A DNA stretch of 64,000 nucleotides from Phoenix dactylifera. Its lineage: Eukaryota; Streptophyta; Magnoliopsida; Arecales; Arecaceae. The position numbers and the translations under genes are program-made. Shown in pieces: positions 9,861 through 21,094 of the stretch (the first letter of the stretch is position 1; every line of letters begins with the position of its first letter). Where the stretch lies: assembly GCF_009389715.1 (NCBI RefSeq), contig NC_052399.1, positions 17,983,646-18,047,645 of the forward strand, written 5' to 3'. The notes beneath the pieces are model-generated. The model ran no database searches and had not been told where the DNA came from. It saw only the letters and a program-made list of their open reading frames with translations.

Positions 9861-11911
9861 GAATATTAGCAAGCCATTTTGTACTTACACATTTATGTAG
9901 TAGATCTTGGAGAGGAAAATAGATATGGATGAAGATGAATTATAATGTGAGTTCACTGTAGCATATACATAAACCACAATAATTTGGGGATTAGACAAGT
10001 CAGCTCCTAGACTGACATCCATACCCGATACCCACACCCAAACCCCTGTAACATAGTTTAGTGCACTGCTGCAGTTGACCCTCTCATAATATGCTGTGTG
10101 TTCACTTACCTAAAGGAATTTTTTTTTTCCCCTCAGTTTACTTTTTGTCATCCTTTTTCATAAAGCTTACTGTGCTATGAATTTAGTTTTTTGATCAGAG
10201 GGAATAGGACAACTGTATTGTTAGGTTTGTGGTCTATTTTCCTGCTCAGTTTGACTCATTGCTGCATATTTTCACTGTTTTTGTGGAAGAGATGGTCATC
10301 AGATATACTTTTGAAAAGACTGTGGAGATTCATGAAGATATATGCGGAAACAGCATAAGCCTTGCAGAATTACTGGACTGTTTCACATGCATTGCCGTAA
10401 TCTTGTCCTGACCTTTTTCAGCCTTTATGTTTTATCTTTTTTTTTTCAGCTATATACCCTTGGCCTTTCCTGTAGCCACATGTTTTGGGAACGTGGAGTC
10501 TTTTTTAATATCAAAAAACTAGAACACATAGGTGACACATATCTTATATCGTATCTGGCATTTACTGGTGTGCGTTATATATTGGATACAGATGTGGCAC
10601 TTAATTTGAAGTATTTGTGTATGCTGGGATGGAGGCTTACAAAACTGTAATAACAAACATTATTACAAACCATGCTACATCTTTCAATAAAACCAAGGAA
10701 ATTCTGACGGCATTGGCTGGCAGACAGAGACTTTGGGCCTTATCAATTAAATTGATTCCTACCTTGCTGCATTTTCATTAGCATTCTACCTCAGAAATTG
10801 GCCATAAATACATAGCAATGACAAAATAAGGCTGACATCTCTATCAATAAATTTGTCTACAACCATCTCCAAGGCATAAATTATTAAAGAGTTTCTTCTA
10901 GAGCCGGTTTGGACACATACATCCCACATCCCTGGGAAAATCTTGTACTGCATAAGGTGAGGAAGGTGAGGAAGGTGATGGCATGCTGAAATTTCAGGGG
11001 TAAAGAAGAGGTGATTTACCCTGAAGTCATGGGTTTCAATGATCTCAGCTTCCGCGGTCTCCAAATCATGCAGTTTGCTTCTCTCCCTATTTCTATGCTC
11101 TTTAGTGGGTATATCTTGCGGCTATGGGGTGCAAGCATCGAAACAGACCAGTAGTGTAAGCCACAGCTGATCCAGTAACAGTCAGATCCTCATTGAGGTG
11201 ATCTCGCTGGCCAATCCAGGTTTATGATAGATTTGGCAAAACTACATGGTTTGCAGATTACGTATCGTCGCCTATGTAAAATAATGCATGCTTAAATACC
11301 ACGCATATTTGTGTATATTTGTATGCATTGCAATTTGATAGCAGACTACAAAGTTCCTGCATGTACTAATGTATCAATCTGTCAAAAGAATCCGATTACT
11401 TTCTGCCTCCTGAAAAAGGACATTCTAAAATTATGATGGTATTTTATCTAGCTATATAAAGTGCTTTCACGGAAGCTAAGCATGTGTCTTTTTTCTCCAA
11501 ATATCTACATGTTTAATATAATTGATTTGGCTGTAATAGCTGGAGGTATTACTTAATCTTGTTCCTAGAGTTCTCTGGTTAGATATCTTTTGACCAATTT
11601 AGTTAAGCTGTTTTCCTTTTTTAAACCTCAGGTGATTGGGAGGCCTTCAGAATTTGCATGTACTAGAAGAAGGCAGTCCTGTGTTGGAGGTAAGATACAT
11701 TACACTCTTTTTTTTTGAATTTATTTTTCACTTTTTCTCATATGCATTTTTCCAAAAAAAAAAGAGGGAGAAAGAACTCATAACAGCTGCAGCACTTGGT
11801 TCTTTGTCAGATTATGAATTATGAGCTCAAAATGGAAGGAAAAGACGATATGTACAGAGACTCACTTTATACAGTAATCTTTTCTACCTCAACCTCCAAT
11901 TTAGAATTTTA

Positions 11912-12151
11912 GGCCCTCTTTGTTCCACTCTTTTCAGCAGTATTAAGTGTATTCGTCTAAAGAGCGTTTCTGGGCACTTGGATAAAGCCCTAATAGTGAG
12001 GGTTGTTTTTGGTATTTCAGAAAAACTGAAAAGGACCTTTTTGGTACGAATTCAGCTCCAAATAGCTTTAACAATGTGAGAAGGAATAAGTATCTGTTTC
12101 AAGGAATTATTCAAATATGCTGGTTAAAATTATTCAGGAACCAAAGATGCC
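11912..12151. mobile_element. possible Tourist/PIF-like MITE
   Basis: The left end GGCCCTCTTTGTTCC and the right end in reverse complement, GGCATCTTTGGTTCC, match at 11 of 15 positions. The left end is preceded by TTA, the usual PIF/Harbinger target. The right flank reads ATA rather than a perfect TTA, so the boundary is not proven. The interior is about 240 bp and has no coding potential. Confidence 0.4.
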
Positions 12152-12540
12152 ATAATGTCACTCATCAGATGCAACTGCTGACCCTGCTGACGGTGTTGCA
12201 AGATTGTCGAAAGGAGTCATGTTTCCGACCACTGATAACTATTTAATTGTTTGACTGCCGCCGGTGCTGTCAAACGACCATATCATGAAACCATGAGTAA
12301 ATGGTCTTCTTCCCTTGTAATCTCACTTTGTATCTAGTAAATTGTTTATTGTTGCTAGATGAGACAGACTAGATCTTGGTGATTAGTTGCTGGAAAAATT
12401 TATGGTACTATTAGGATATCGTAGATTTGATATTTAGATCTGGTCTTGTTATAGGTCAAGGTAAAGAATCTGCTTCCAGGTGCAGCGTGCAAACCCTTTT
12501 GAGTGCGAAAGAACATGGGAAATTAAATGATCCTCTAGTA

Positions 12541-12664
12541 CTTGTGCCCATTATATGAGAGTTACTATTCAATGGTTGAACGTATTCCGCAGATAAAGTC
12601 TGAATCATAGTGTGTCTGGATCAGTTACCTTGTGCCCATTATATGAGAGTTATTATTCAATGAT
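12541..12664 (+). repeat. short direct repeat, two copies 90 bp apart
   Basis: A 34-base segment beginning CTTGTGCCCATTATATGAGA at 12541 recurs at 12631 with one difference. The intervening sequence also shares short words (ATCAGTTACC) with the flank, so a block of about 90 bp was probably duplicated. Confidence 0.75.
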
Positions 12665-13549
12665 CCTGTATCAGTTACCGTGTCTATATGGTTGGTGCGG
12701 CAAGTAAAAGACTTCTCAGGGGTACGTGATGGTATCAGTTCAGCATTGTTGTGCAATGCTCTTCATTAGTTGTAGATGTGCAATAACTATTTGTATCGAT
12801 GATACTATATGGTTCCAACTTTGTTGCTTTTAACGCGCACATTAGCATCTCTGCATGATAAAAAGACTGCCCTAGACAGCAACAGATATTCATGCCAGGT
12901 GCGTTAGTGCTTCACAATATATTCAAATTCTGGAAGCGTTGTATTTATGTAATACAAAGTGATCAATGTATCACACAGGAGGAGAGGTAAGAAATAAGCA
13001 GCCCTTCGTTTCTTCATATGTAACACGTTGGATCTCATGGAATTTTAGATTCTTTTAATAGGTGATAATGAGCACCTGGCATATTTGTAATGTTTGTTAT
13101 GTTTGCTAGATCTTGGGATCTTTCTGCTAGCATTTTGTCGTGCTTATTTGAGTTTTGGATTGGATGCTTAAGATATGGTTCAAAGATGCAATGGAAGTAA
13201 ATTGCGCAGCATCAATGGCACAGGTCTTTCCTGGGCAGTCAGGTTTTGGATTAATGGCATTCTCTCTATTTGTGCAAACTGTGGCTGAACCTTCATTGGT
13301 TTCACTGAAAGTATCTCGCAGCTGCCATGAAGTAGAGAGGCAGTGAGGGTAGAAGTTAACAAGAAAGGCCTAGCATGCAACTAAGGAAGTAACAAGCAAC
13401 CTAATGCAGCAGTCAAGGACCTCGGTCGCCTCATTCTCACAGTAGGGATACTGTATTATATGGGCCGAACAGGCTTTTGAAACACCTACAAAGAGTCAAA
13501 GACGTAAACTACAACGGATCATCGTCTAAGAATAGTTTATAACTAATTT

Positions 13550-13580
13550 GCTTGTGGCGCAGTTGGCTAGCGCGTAGGTC
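13550..13580 (+). pseudogene. 5' half of an elongator tRNA-Met gene (truncated)
   Basis: Bases 13555-13580 (starting TGGCGCAGTTGGCTAGCGCG) match, as I know it, the D-arm and the 5' anticodon stem of plant elongator tRNA-Met, including a perfect pol III A box. The match stops just before the anticodon. Instead of the 3' half there is AAACAAAAACTA and then a run of eight T, which is a pol III terminator. The first few bases of the acceptor stem are also altered (GCTTG in place of GGGGTGG). No good B box follows; CTTTTCGAAATCC at about 13613 is a weak resemblance. It cannot make a functional tRNA. Confidence 0.65.
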
Positions 13581-13584
13581 CAAA

Positions 13585-14737
13585 CAAAAACTATTTTTTT
13601 TGCTTTTTAATTCCTTTTCGAAATCCTAACTTGCGCTACCCATTTTATAGCATATAAACGTCTTAATGGGATAGCTTTACATACGTTATAACAATTTAGG
13701 ATCTTACTGAAAATATTTAGTCGGAAGATATTATTTGGATTTCTTAATTCCGTATAAGTATTTAAAATCTATCTAGTAAATAACCAATATGGGACTAAAT
13801 ATACGGATTCTCGGTAGGTGAGGTTCTGGATTATTATATACGTAGTTTATAATTGGATAAAAGTGAAATACATAGCTAGCGTCATGATCATTATACATGG
13901 TATTAAAATAATTGTGTCCTCTAATGCATGACATGAAAGCCTAGAGGCCTTGCCTTCTGAAGCCAGCCTGCACGGCTCGTCGTGAGGTGAACTTTTGTGG
14001 GCATAGAAGAATGTTATACGGTAAAATAATCTGCCGCACGTGTTAAAAAATGATTTTGGCGCAAAATATCCTAAATATGTGAGTCACGTGCATCAGGTGT
14101 GGCATGGGAGGGGACAGGGTTGCCACAAAGTAATGCTCGATGTCTAGGAACCACACAGTAACGCACCTGGTTCCCGGTCCCTCGTGGCAGTGGAGAGGGG
14201 ACGGAGACCGGCACGAGAAACGATGCAAGGTCGGAAATTGGGAGGAATAAAGAAAATCGAAATTAATTAATGAACAAACGCGCATACGGAAAAGTGCCGA
14301 AGGGGGTAAGCAGGCACGGTATCCGATGCGTCAGAGGGGGGATCACGAGAACTCGTGTGAGCAGTGGGCGGTGGTGATTTGATGGATCAGGATCCCGATC
14401 CCCTGAATCCCCGCCGGCTGTAGCCCGGACCCCGCCTTCGAAACTCCGACACCATGCTTGGCAGGTAGGGCGGCCGTACACTCCTTCTTCTTTTGAATAG
14501 AAAATAGATGGGTCCCACATATCTCTTCTACCAGTCTTTCCAATCCATCAGATCACAGATCAAATCCAGACGGGGCCTAAAATGAAGGGCTGCAGATGAG
14601 CTGGACACGTAGCCACCTCCGCCTGAACCCGGACAAGACCCGATTTGATGTTTTATGTGATTTAATAACGCCATTTTAAAATTGACAATGGTTGTTATGA
14701 AGGTTGCGGGGAGTGTATCGATTCAATGCATTATCCA

Positions 14738-14777
<40 letters not shown>

Positions 14778-15118
14778 CACATTATAGATATATGCATGTC
14801 GGAATTGCCCACTTATTAAGCTGGGTTTTTTTTTATGATTATAGCAGAATTTTGGATTCAAATCTTGTCTCCTGCTCACTGTGTAACTCATTGCCCATCT
14901 ATGTGAATCTACCCTGCCAAAACAAAAGGATAAAAGTTTTTTTTTTCTTTTTTTTTGAGAATATATATATATATATATAAATATAAATATATAATAGACT
15001 GGGTAGATCATTCTGTTTTAGTATGAATATAATAAAAAAAAAGTCGATATTTCTGATTACAAATTCAACACCGCACCTATTCCCGCTATCGGTCGCACTC
15101 CCATCAAAATTTATCTTA
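13585..15118. other. non-coding tract with simple repeats
   Basis: No gene recognised. 13990-14660 is more GC-rich than its surroundings but its open frames are not gene-like. It contains a (CT)n run at about 14743-14774, T-runs at 14937-14956 and an (AT)n run at 14961-14980. Confidence 0.4.
14743..14774 (+). repeat. (CT)n microsatellite
   Basis: About 16 perfect CT units, a probable polymorphic microsatellite. Confidence 0.9.
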
Positions 15119-15335
15119 AGAAAGCTTGGAAGTAGTGGCTCTCAGGAGATATAAGCCATTCGAGTCGCTGCAAAAGCTGAACGATGTCTCTTTCAATTTT
15201 AGGTACATCAGAGAAATGAGATTGGAGGATCTCAGCCGTATAGAATAATGCTCCTGTCAATTACCGTCTTCAAATGCTGCCTTCTATTCTCAAAGACTCG
15301 AATATTTCTAGCCAACCAGATACAGTAGGCCTATC
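15119..15335 (-). pseudogene. LINE-type reverse transcriptase C-terminal remnant
   Basis: Read on the minus strand from 15335 downward, the sequence translates as AYCIWLARNIRVFENRRQ followed by HLKTVIDRSIILYG, which has the form of the region after the reverse transcriptase of plant LINE-type polyproteins (W..RN.R.FE.). One base is then out of phase and a second frame continues with AEILQSHFSDVPKIERDIV and runs to a stop near 15119. The fragment is short, frameshifted and lacks catalytic residues. The assignment rests on a short motif. Confidence 0.4.
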
Positions 15336-16478
15336 AGTAAGACTCCTTATTATTGTTCCTTTTAGGTAGCCAATAAAGACTTCAACCAGATTGCCATTGA
15401 CCAACAGTTCTTTCATATATATGAAAAAAATCAAAATATAAATTATAATTTAAAATATTTTATCAATCTAATGGAATTGTAGTCATCCATCGAACAAACT
15501 TTTCTATCTCTTATCTTCTACACTGGCAGAAGAAAAGCCCAAGAATACCCTTGGCCTAGTCGTAACTAGTAAGTGAATTTGTGGTAATAAACCATAAACA
15601 AGCCTGGCTTTAAACGGAAGGCCTCAATAGAGCAGACATACGTCAAAAGCTCCGAGAAAGATCTGGCCGGAATTACATTTACATTTTTTAATTCGCACGA
15701 ATCCCTTCGCACTACAATGGATTGTGGGGCAAATTGGTAATTCCATTGGTTCGCGCAAGCAACGCGCCGAAATAGTAGCCGCACGGCATTCGGAGGACGA
15801 CCTCGGGTACATGCCGTGCCACCCTGCCCCCTAATCAGTCTAAATCACTCGATTTGTACCACCATAGAATTAAGTTATCAATGCTCTCGTTTTACCCCAA
15901 ACCAAGATTTTGATATATATAATTATCGCTTCGTGCACCCTTTTTAGCGTCTCCCTTGCATATATGTGGCCCGGTTTTTTTGGAGCCACTAGGAGATAAT
16001 AAAATCCTTCGTCCACCGCCTATTCCGTGCATGGCACATAAAAATCCGGTGTCCTGCTCATGCCAGTTAATGCTAAGGGTAGGCCAAGCATTACTTATAA
16101 TTGTTTTTGTTGTCACTTGTCAGGGGTGTCTCCCTCACCGCATCCTGGTCTAAGGCCGAGACAAGAATATATTGTCTGTTTAGCTAATATAATGATTAAT
16201 TAGCTCCATAAACCACAAGAATTTAATCTAATCTATATACAAATTATAAAAAAAAATTAAGCCAAAACGATCATAAGAAACAGACACCATCGACTTTTAG
16301 AGTAATTAATTTCATTCCGCCCGTGGGTAGTTGGGGTCATTATTGAGTGCACGTCTTAAAAAGTAGGTGGAGAAAAAAAATGACAGCGCGAGGGACCCTT
16401 CACCATCCTCCCCACTATCAAGTTTGGTTCTGAATCTCACTTGTTTCTTGCTGTGGTTGGTACGTTATGATATGGGTA
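15336..16478. other. non-coding, nothing firm
   Basis: AT-rich on both sides of a more GC-balanced island at 15600-15860. No coding region, RNA gene or transposon end could be supported. Confidence 0.35.
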
Positions 16479-17004
16479 GGGTATACACTATTTTTACGCT
16501 TCATTTAGAAGAATTTTTGATGAGCTAGAAAATATTTTTTAAATGTTTAAAAATATTTTTGAATAGTATAATGGTGTCTGAGAAAAAATCGCTTTGCTAG
16601 AAACCTAAAACGTCTACTTAGTAGAAGCTTCAAAATGGAGCTTTATCGAAAAAGTACTTTTAGCAAATGCCAGAAAGCTTTTTAGTTTTATAGTTTTTTA
16701 AAACTAAAATACTCATGATAAAAATATATAATTATAGAAAGTATTCCTTTCTATCATAAGGCATGGAAAAAAAATCGTGCAGACAAAAAAGAGAAGGGTG
16801 CTCTCAGGAGCCCTGACATAGAACCGCCTTAGTAAAGTACTCCTTGAAAGAGAACATCAAGAGTTAACCCTAAAAATCAGGTTAAGAAATGAAAAAATAT
16901 GCTGCGCAACTATCGTAGTAGTTGAGTCGTCTTGTTGATGCATTGGAGAGGAGTAGTACAGTACCATCCAAGATGATTAATAAATCTGGATGTAGTATCA
17001 ATGA

Positions 17005-17172
17005 AAATGATGGGCCTGATGTGTGCGATGCTTGAGATGGTAGCACAATCTGAACTGTGTTTGATTGCTATTGAGGTGCTTCTTAAAAGAGAAACATCGA
17101 GAGATGTTTGTGGCCCTTTACGATATCCATCTTCAGATTGAATGGCTCAAGCGAATGACAAACCTCCGAAAG
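17005..17172 (+). pseudogene. PIF/Harbinger ORF1 (Myb/SANT-like) C-terminal relic
   Basis: One frame reads MLEMVAQSELCLIAIEVLLK and, after a one-base frameshift near 17105, continues as EMFVALYDIHLQIEWLKRMTN to a TAG. The pattern 'REMFVAL...RLEWLKR' closes the Myb/SANT-like DNA-binding protein that accompanies PIF/Harbinger transposases and the related L10-interacting proteins. The N-terminal Myb/SANT fold itself is not recognisable upstream. It lies about 270 bp before the transposase relic, as in intact elements. Confidence 0.55.
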
Positions 17173-17436
17173 TAGTTGTTGATGTATTATTATGGTGGTA
17201 CGTTTTATAATTTTAATTATGAACTTTCATTATAGAATTATGGTGAATATATGTATTTGTCTTATGTCTTAGATAACTTATTGTAGTTGCTATTGATTTT
17301 ATGGATATTATAGATGATACGTGTTGGTGTTTTTTATATTGTTTGTGTTATTTGTATTATATGTCTTAATGTTATATATCATTTATTTTATTTGTTATGG
17401 ATATTTCATTTTTTGCATAATATTACTTCTAGAGAT

Positions 17437-18680
17437 ATGGGTAGCATTGACAATAGTTTTGAGGAGAATTATTCTAATGAAGGTGAGATAGTTGATGATG
17501 ATAATTTTTATGCTTTACTAACTGTAACTGCTGCTATGATTACTGAATATTGCACAAAATATGTTGCCAATAAGCCTTGTAGGGCTTCCTATCAAATCAG
17601 ATATAGGCTTGCGTTAGAGATTTTACAACACAATCCAGATAGACGCCAACAATAATTTTGAATGAAAAAATATGTATTTATCGATCTGTCCATGGAATTG
17701 AAAGTCAAATATGGTTTGAAAGCTTCTAAAAATATTCTTGTCGAGGAGTTGGTGTCTATGTTTTTAATGATTCTAGCACATGGGTTTGGAAATAGGATAG
17801 TTCAAGAGGTTTCAACATTCAGGAGAAATAATTAGTAGATATTTCACCCATGTTTTAAATGTTGTTTTAAGAATGACCAAGGATATTATTAGCCTAGTTG
17901 ATAGAGAGTTCAAAAATATTCCAAGTAAAATCTGTGATGATAGTTGTTGATGGCCTTATTTTAAGAACTTCAGTGGAGCAATTGATGGTACCCATATACT
18001 GGTGAAAGTTTTCCATCCAAACAAATACCATAGACTAGCCGAACAGAAATTCTAGCACAAAATGTTATGGCCTATTGTGATTTTGACATGCATTTCACTT
18101 TTGTTTGTGCTCGATGGAAGAGTACTACTCATGATACTCGTATTTTTTAGATGCTATACGTAGAGAAGAGCTCCAATTTTCACACCCACCTATAGGTATG
18201 CATTTTAATTAAGTATATTATAATGGTAGGCATATGCATGATAATTAAATATATTATGATAGCAGGTATACATTTTGAATTTTCAGACAAAGGTGTAAAA
18301 TACTAACTCATATATATTTATGCAGGAAAATATTACTTGGCGGATGTAGGATATCATCACATGCCAGGATATATGGGGCCTTATAAAGGGAAGAAGTATC
18401 ATCTACTAGATTTTCGATGTAAAAATCAATCAAAGGGTATGCATGAAATCTTTAATCATACACATTCCTCACTGAGATGCACTATTGAGAGGATATTTGG
18501 ATGTTGGAAAAGTAGATAGAGAATATTAAGTACCATGCCCAACATTTCTTATCATAAACAAGTCCAAATTGTGATAGCTTTCATGGCTATTCATAATTTT
18601 ATTAGAAATTATGCAATTAAAGATTTTGAGTTTCAACCTTATGATACTAATGAAGATCTACTCATTGCTTAGAGATTAAT
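17437..18680 (+). pseudogene. PIF/Harbinger transposase (HARBI1-like, DDE_Tnp_4) pseudogene
   Basis: Homology runs in order through several frames. An N-terminal region is at 17437-17655 (the last part ends LEILQHNPDRRQQ). Then come MKKYVFIDLSMELKVKYGLK and FGNRIVQERFQHSGEIISRYF. The first catalytic Asp is in GAIDGTH near 17980, followed by QNVMAYCDFDMHFTFVCARW, the second Asp in YLADVGYHHMPGY near 18343, and the Glu in TIERIFGCW near 18484. The last helix is AFMAIHNFIRNYAIKDFEF. Frames shift near 17655 and 18040. There are in-frame stops, one (TGA) before WPYFKNF and one (TAG) after GCWKSR, and an unrelated AT-rich insert or unspliced intron lies at about 18195-18325. It cannot encode active transposase. 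Confidence 0.9.
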
Positions 18681-19559
18681 GAACCACAAGAAGAACTGAG
18701 TATAAAGCAAAACCAAATAATGGGCAACCATGAGATAGATATTATGCATGAACGTATCGTAGCTCTTCTTAGCCTGTTGACTTCTTTTCTTTATTAAATT
18801 GTTTATGTAGCATGAATTTTATGATTTATATCTTTATATTTTGTATTTAAGTAAACATGAATGTTGCTTCTCGTATTTTTGTTGTTATTACATAAAGAAT
18901 GTAAAATACTTTGGTGATATTAATGCTTAATGCATATTTGAGAATCTGTTATGGATATAGTGGTATTGAATATATACTTGATATTCTGTTATATCTGATG
19001 TTGCATAAATATGTTTTTGGAATTTAGTGATTTATCCAAACCAACCTATAATACCTCATTGTATATAAAAAAGCAGGAACCAACCCATAATATCCAAAAA
19101 TTAGTTCTTAAAATATAATATTAATATATAACGCCAATAATTATAATATTTTATACTAGAGTATTGTATTATACTATAAATAAATATTATGTTGCATTAT
19201 ATCAAAATATATTGATATGTTATATTATATAATATTAAATTATGTTATATTATTATGCTTTAGTATACAATATTATATTAACTATATTATAATAATATTA
19301 TATTATATTACAATAATATTATACTATATTATATATTTATGTATTAATATATATTACATTTTATTATGCTCCATTGTATAATAATGGATAATGTCTTTTA
19401 TAGTTATTTTATCATACTAAAAGTTTTTTTTTTCATTTTGTTTATCTGTATTAAAATTCCACGGTGCTTTAAAAATATAATTATTAAACAATAAATATTT
19501 TTTTAATAAAAAGTTTAGTTCTACAAACTTTAAAAGCTCTGCTTCCAAGCAGGGCCTTA

Positions 19560-21060
19560 GCCCCCCGCGGCAATGTAATCTATACGCCGGCCTCATTGGT
19601 TCCATTTTTGTATGGGTAATAATGTGGTTCTCACTTCACATCCCATCCATCTCCAAGATTCATTAGATGGAATCGTGAGTGATGGATGGGCTTGGACATC
19701 GTCTCCACCTTTTAAGACCGTGCAGTGATTCTTCTCATGACACGGGACTTTCTCTTCGGTAAGTTGCATCGGCTTCTCCATGTTTGAAGTATGCTTTTTT
19801 TTTTTTTTTTCTGTTGTTTGTTGCTGCAATATTGCACCCATCAGTCCATCACCCTTCGGACTGTTGGCTTGTGTTCGTTTATGTTGCAGGTACAACATGA
19901 CATGTCACTGACGTTATGAACTTAAATATCTTTTTTTGCAGGCTTCAGTGCCGCCTCGGCACGCATCTGGAAGCCAATTTTTGCCGGCTTTGATTGGGAA
20001 ATTGAAGCCATTCGTCCTGTTAATTTACATCCAATGTCAAAGTGATCGTATCATGTATTAAACTATGGGAAGTGAAGGACGACGAAGTCTTCACCAAAAG
20101 AAGAAAAAAAGGAGGACGACTGAGTGCCAATGGGATTGGCTGGTGTTTCCACTGCTCGGTTGGACTTCTGTGCAGTACTACAGTTTCTGGTGCTATGTTT
20201 GAGGGTCAGAGCACCCCGGAAAACAATCAAAAGGTGAGTTCATCCGCTCACAATCTTATGTCACTGAAATTCGTGGATGGAGATCTAGGTGGTTATCTTT
20301 GGTGCATCCTAATTTCTCTCTACATTTGCAATTTCCGAATTTTTTTCTTTTTGATACAACGGCTGCTTGTACTATATTAGTATGAGTATAGCCAATAGAA
20401 TCAAAAGACCAATGCTCGAGTACGATGGAAGCGGCAGCAAAGAAAAAGGGCAGTAAAAATGTTAAGGCATTAGCTCTTTCCTTCTTTTTTTTTTTTTTCT
20501 TTTTTTTTCTTTTTTTTATAGCAGGGGCACAGGTGGAATACGACAAGTGTCCCCATACGTGTGGCCCCAAGCATTTATATTCCGAATCCCATGATGACAT
20601 GTTGGAATGACATAAACAAGCATGTGGAGAGTGGCACGGGAACCGGGGCAGTCTGATGAGCCAATTTTGGTAGGGAAGCAGCATGCATGCAGCAGCGAGA
20701 GGTGCAATGGATCTGAAGCGCATGCATCTGAACTCTGAAACGCGACCGCATTTATTACCACTTGAGCTGCTGCAGGCCGCCCAAGTGCATGACCCTCGCA
20801 GACCTCATCCTGTCCCTCTCCTAACCATTCGCTCCAGGGAAGGCACGCATGAAGGCCATGGTGGGTCTCATGAGCCACCCAACTTGACTGGAGAGCATGC
20901 TCATGGATGCATGACTTTAATGCACCCAGTGGACATGGCAGCTTTGTGCCATTAGGTTAGGTGAAGATGGCCCATGGTGCCTCCACCAATCATAGGTGGA
21001 ACCCAACCCAATCGACAACTAGAGGCCCACCCTTCCCCTTCCCATTATATATATATATAT
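19560..21060. other. intergenic DNA and upstream region of the F-box gene
   Basis: No gene supported. There are two poly-T tracts (about 19796-19810 and 20482-20516). The stretch 20640-20960 is GC-richer, with a 90-codon open frame of no recognisable family that is probably upstream regulatory DNA. A (TA)n run at about 21045-21067 leads into the TATA element below. Confidence 0.4.
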
Positions 21061-21061
21061 A

Positions 21062-21070
21062 TATATAAAA
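21062..21070 (+). promoter_or_regulatory. probable TATA box of the HWS-like gene
   Basis: TATATAAAA at the right end of a (TA)n tract is a good plant TATA box. It would place the transcription start at about 21095-21105, in front of a purine-rich leader. The (TA)n tract next to it may vary in length and so alter promoter spacing. Confidence 0.5.
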
Positions 21071-21094
21071 GGAGGTAACACTTCAAGCGAAAAG

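Larger units (their letters stand above)
6300..13549. other. long gene-poor tract with scattered repeat remnants
   Basis: AT/T-rich DNA with many short open frames and no gene that can be assembled. Short exon-like pieces with good splice sites can be pointed to at about 10450-10517 and 11632-11690, but their translations match no family I know and cannot be joined. The recognisable contents are listed separately: a degenerate duplication (7931-8383), a LINE 3' remnant (9612-9860), a MITE-like element (11912-12151) and a short direct repeat (12541-12664). A non-coding transcript cannot be excluded. Confidence 0.4.
16480..19556 (+). mobile_element. decayed PIF/Harbinger DNA transposon, about 3.1 kb
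   Basis: The right end, in reverse complement, reads GGCCCTGCTTGGAAGCAGAG, a typical PIF/Harbinger terminal sequence, and is followed by TTA (19557-19559), the family's target. The left subterminal region (about 16490-16740) has the usual mix of AAGCTT and AAAAGTACTTTTAGC motifs, but the terminal bases on that side are not clear, so the left boundary is approximate. Inside, in the usual order, are a relic of the Myb/SANT-like ORF1 and a relic of the DDE transposase. The region right of the transposase (18780-19500) is very AT-rich (TATTATA runs). All reading frames are broken, so it is dead. Confidence 0.75.

Noticed and set aside
20683-20955. 90-codon open frame upstream of the HWS-like gene
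   Set aside because: His/Pro-rich with an equally long frame on the other strand and no family; more likely promoter DNA.
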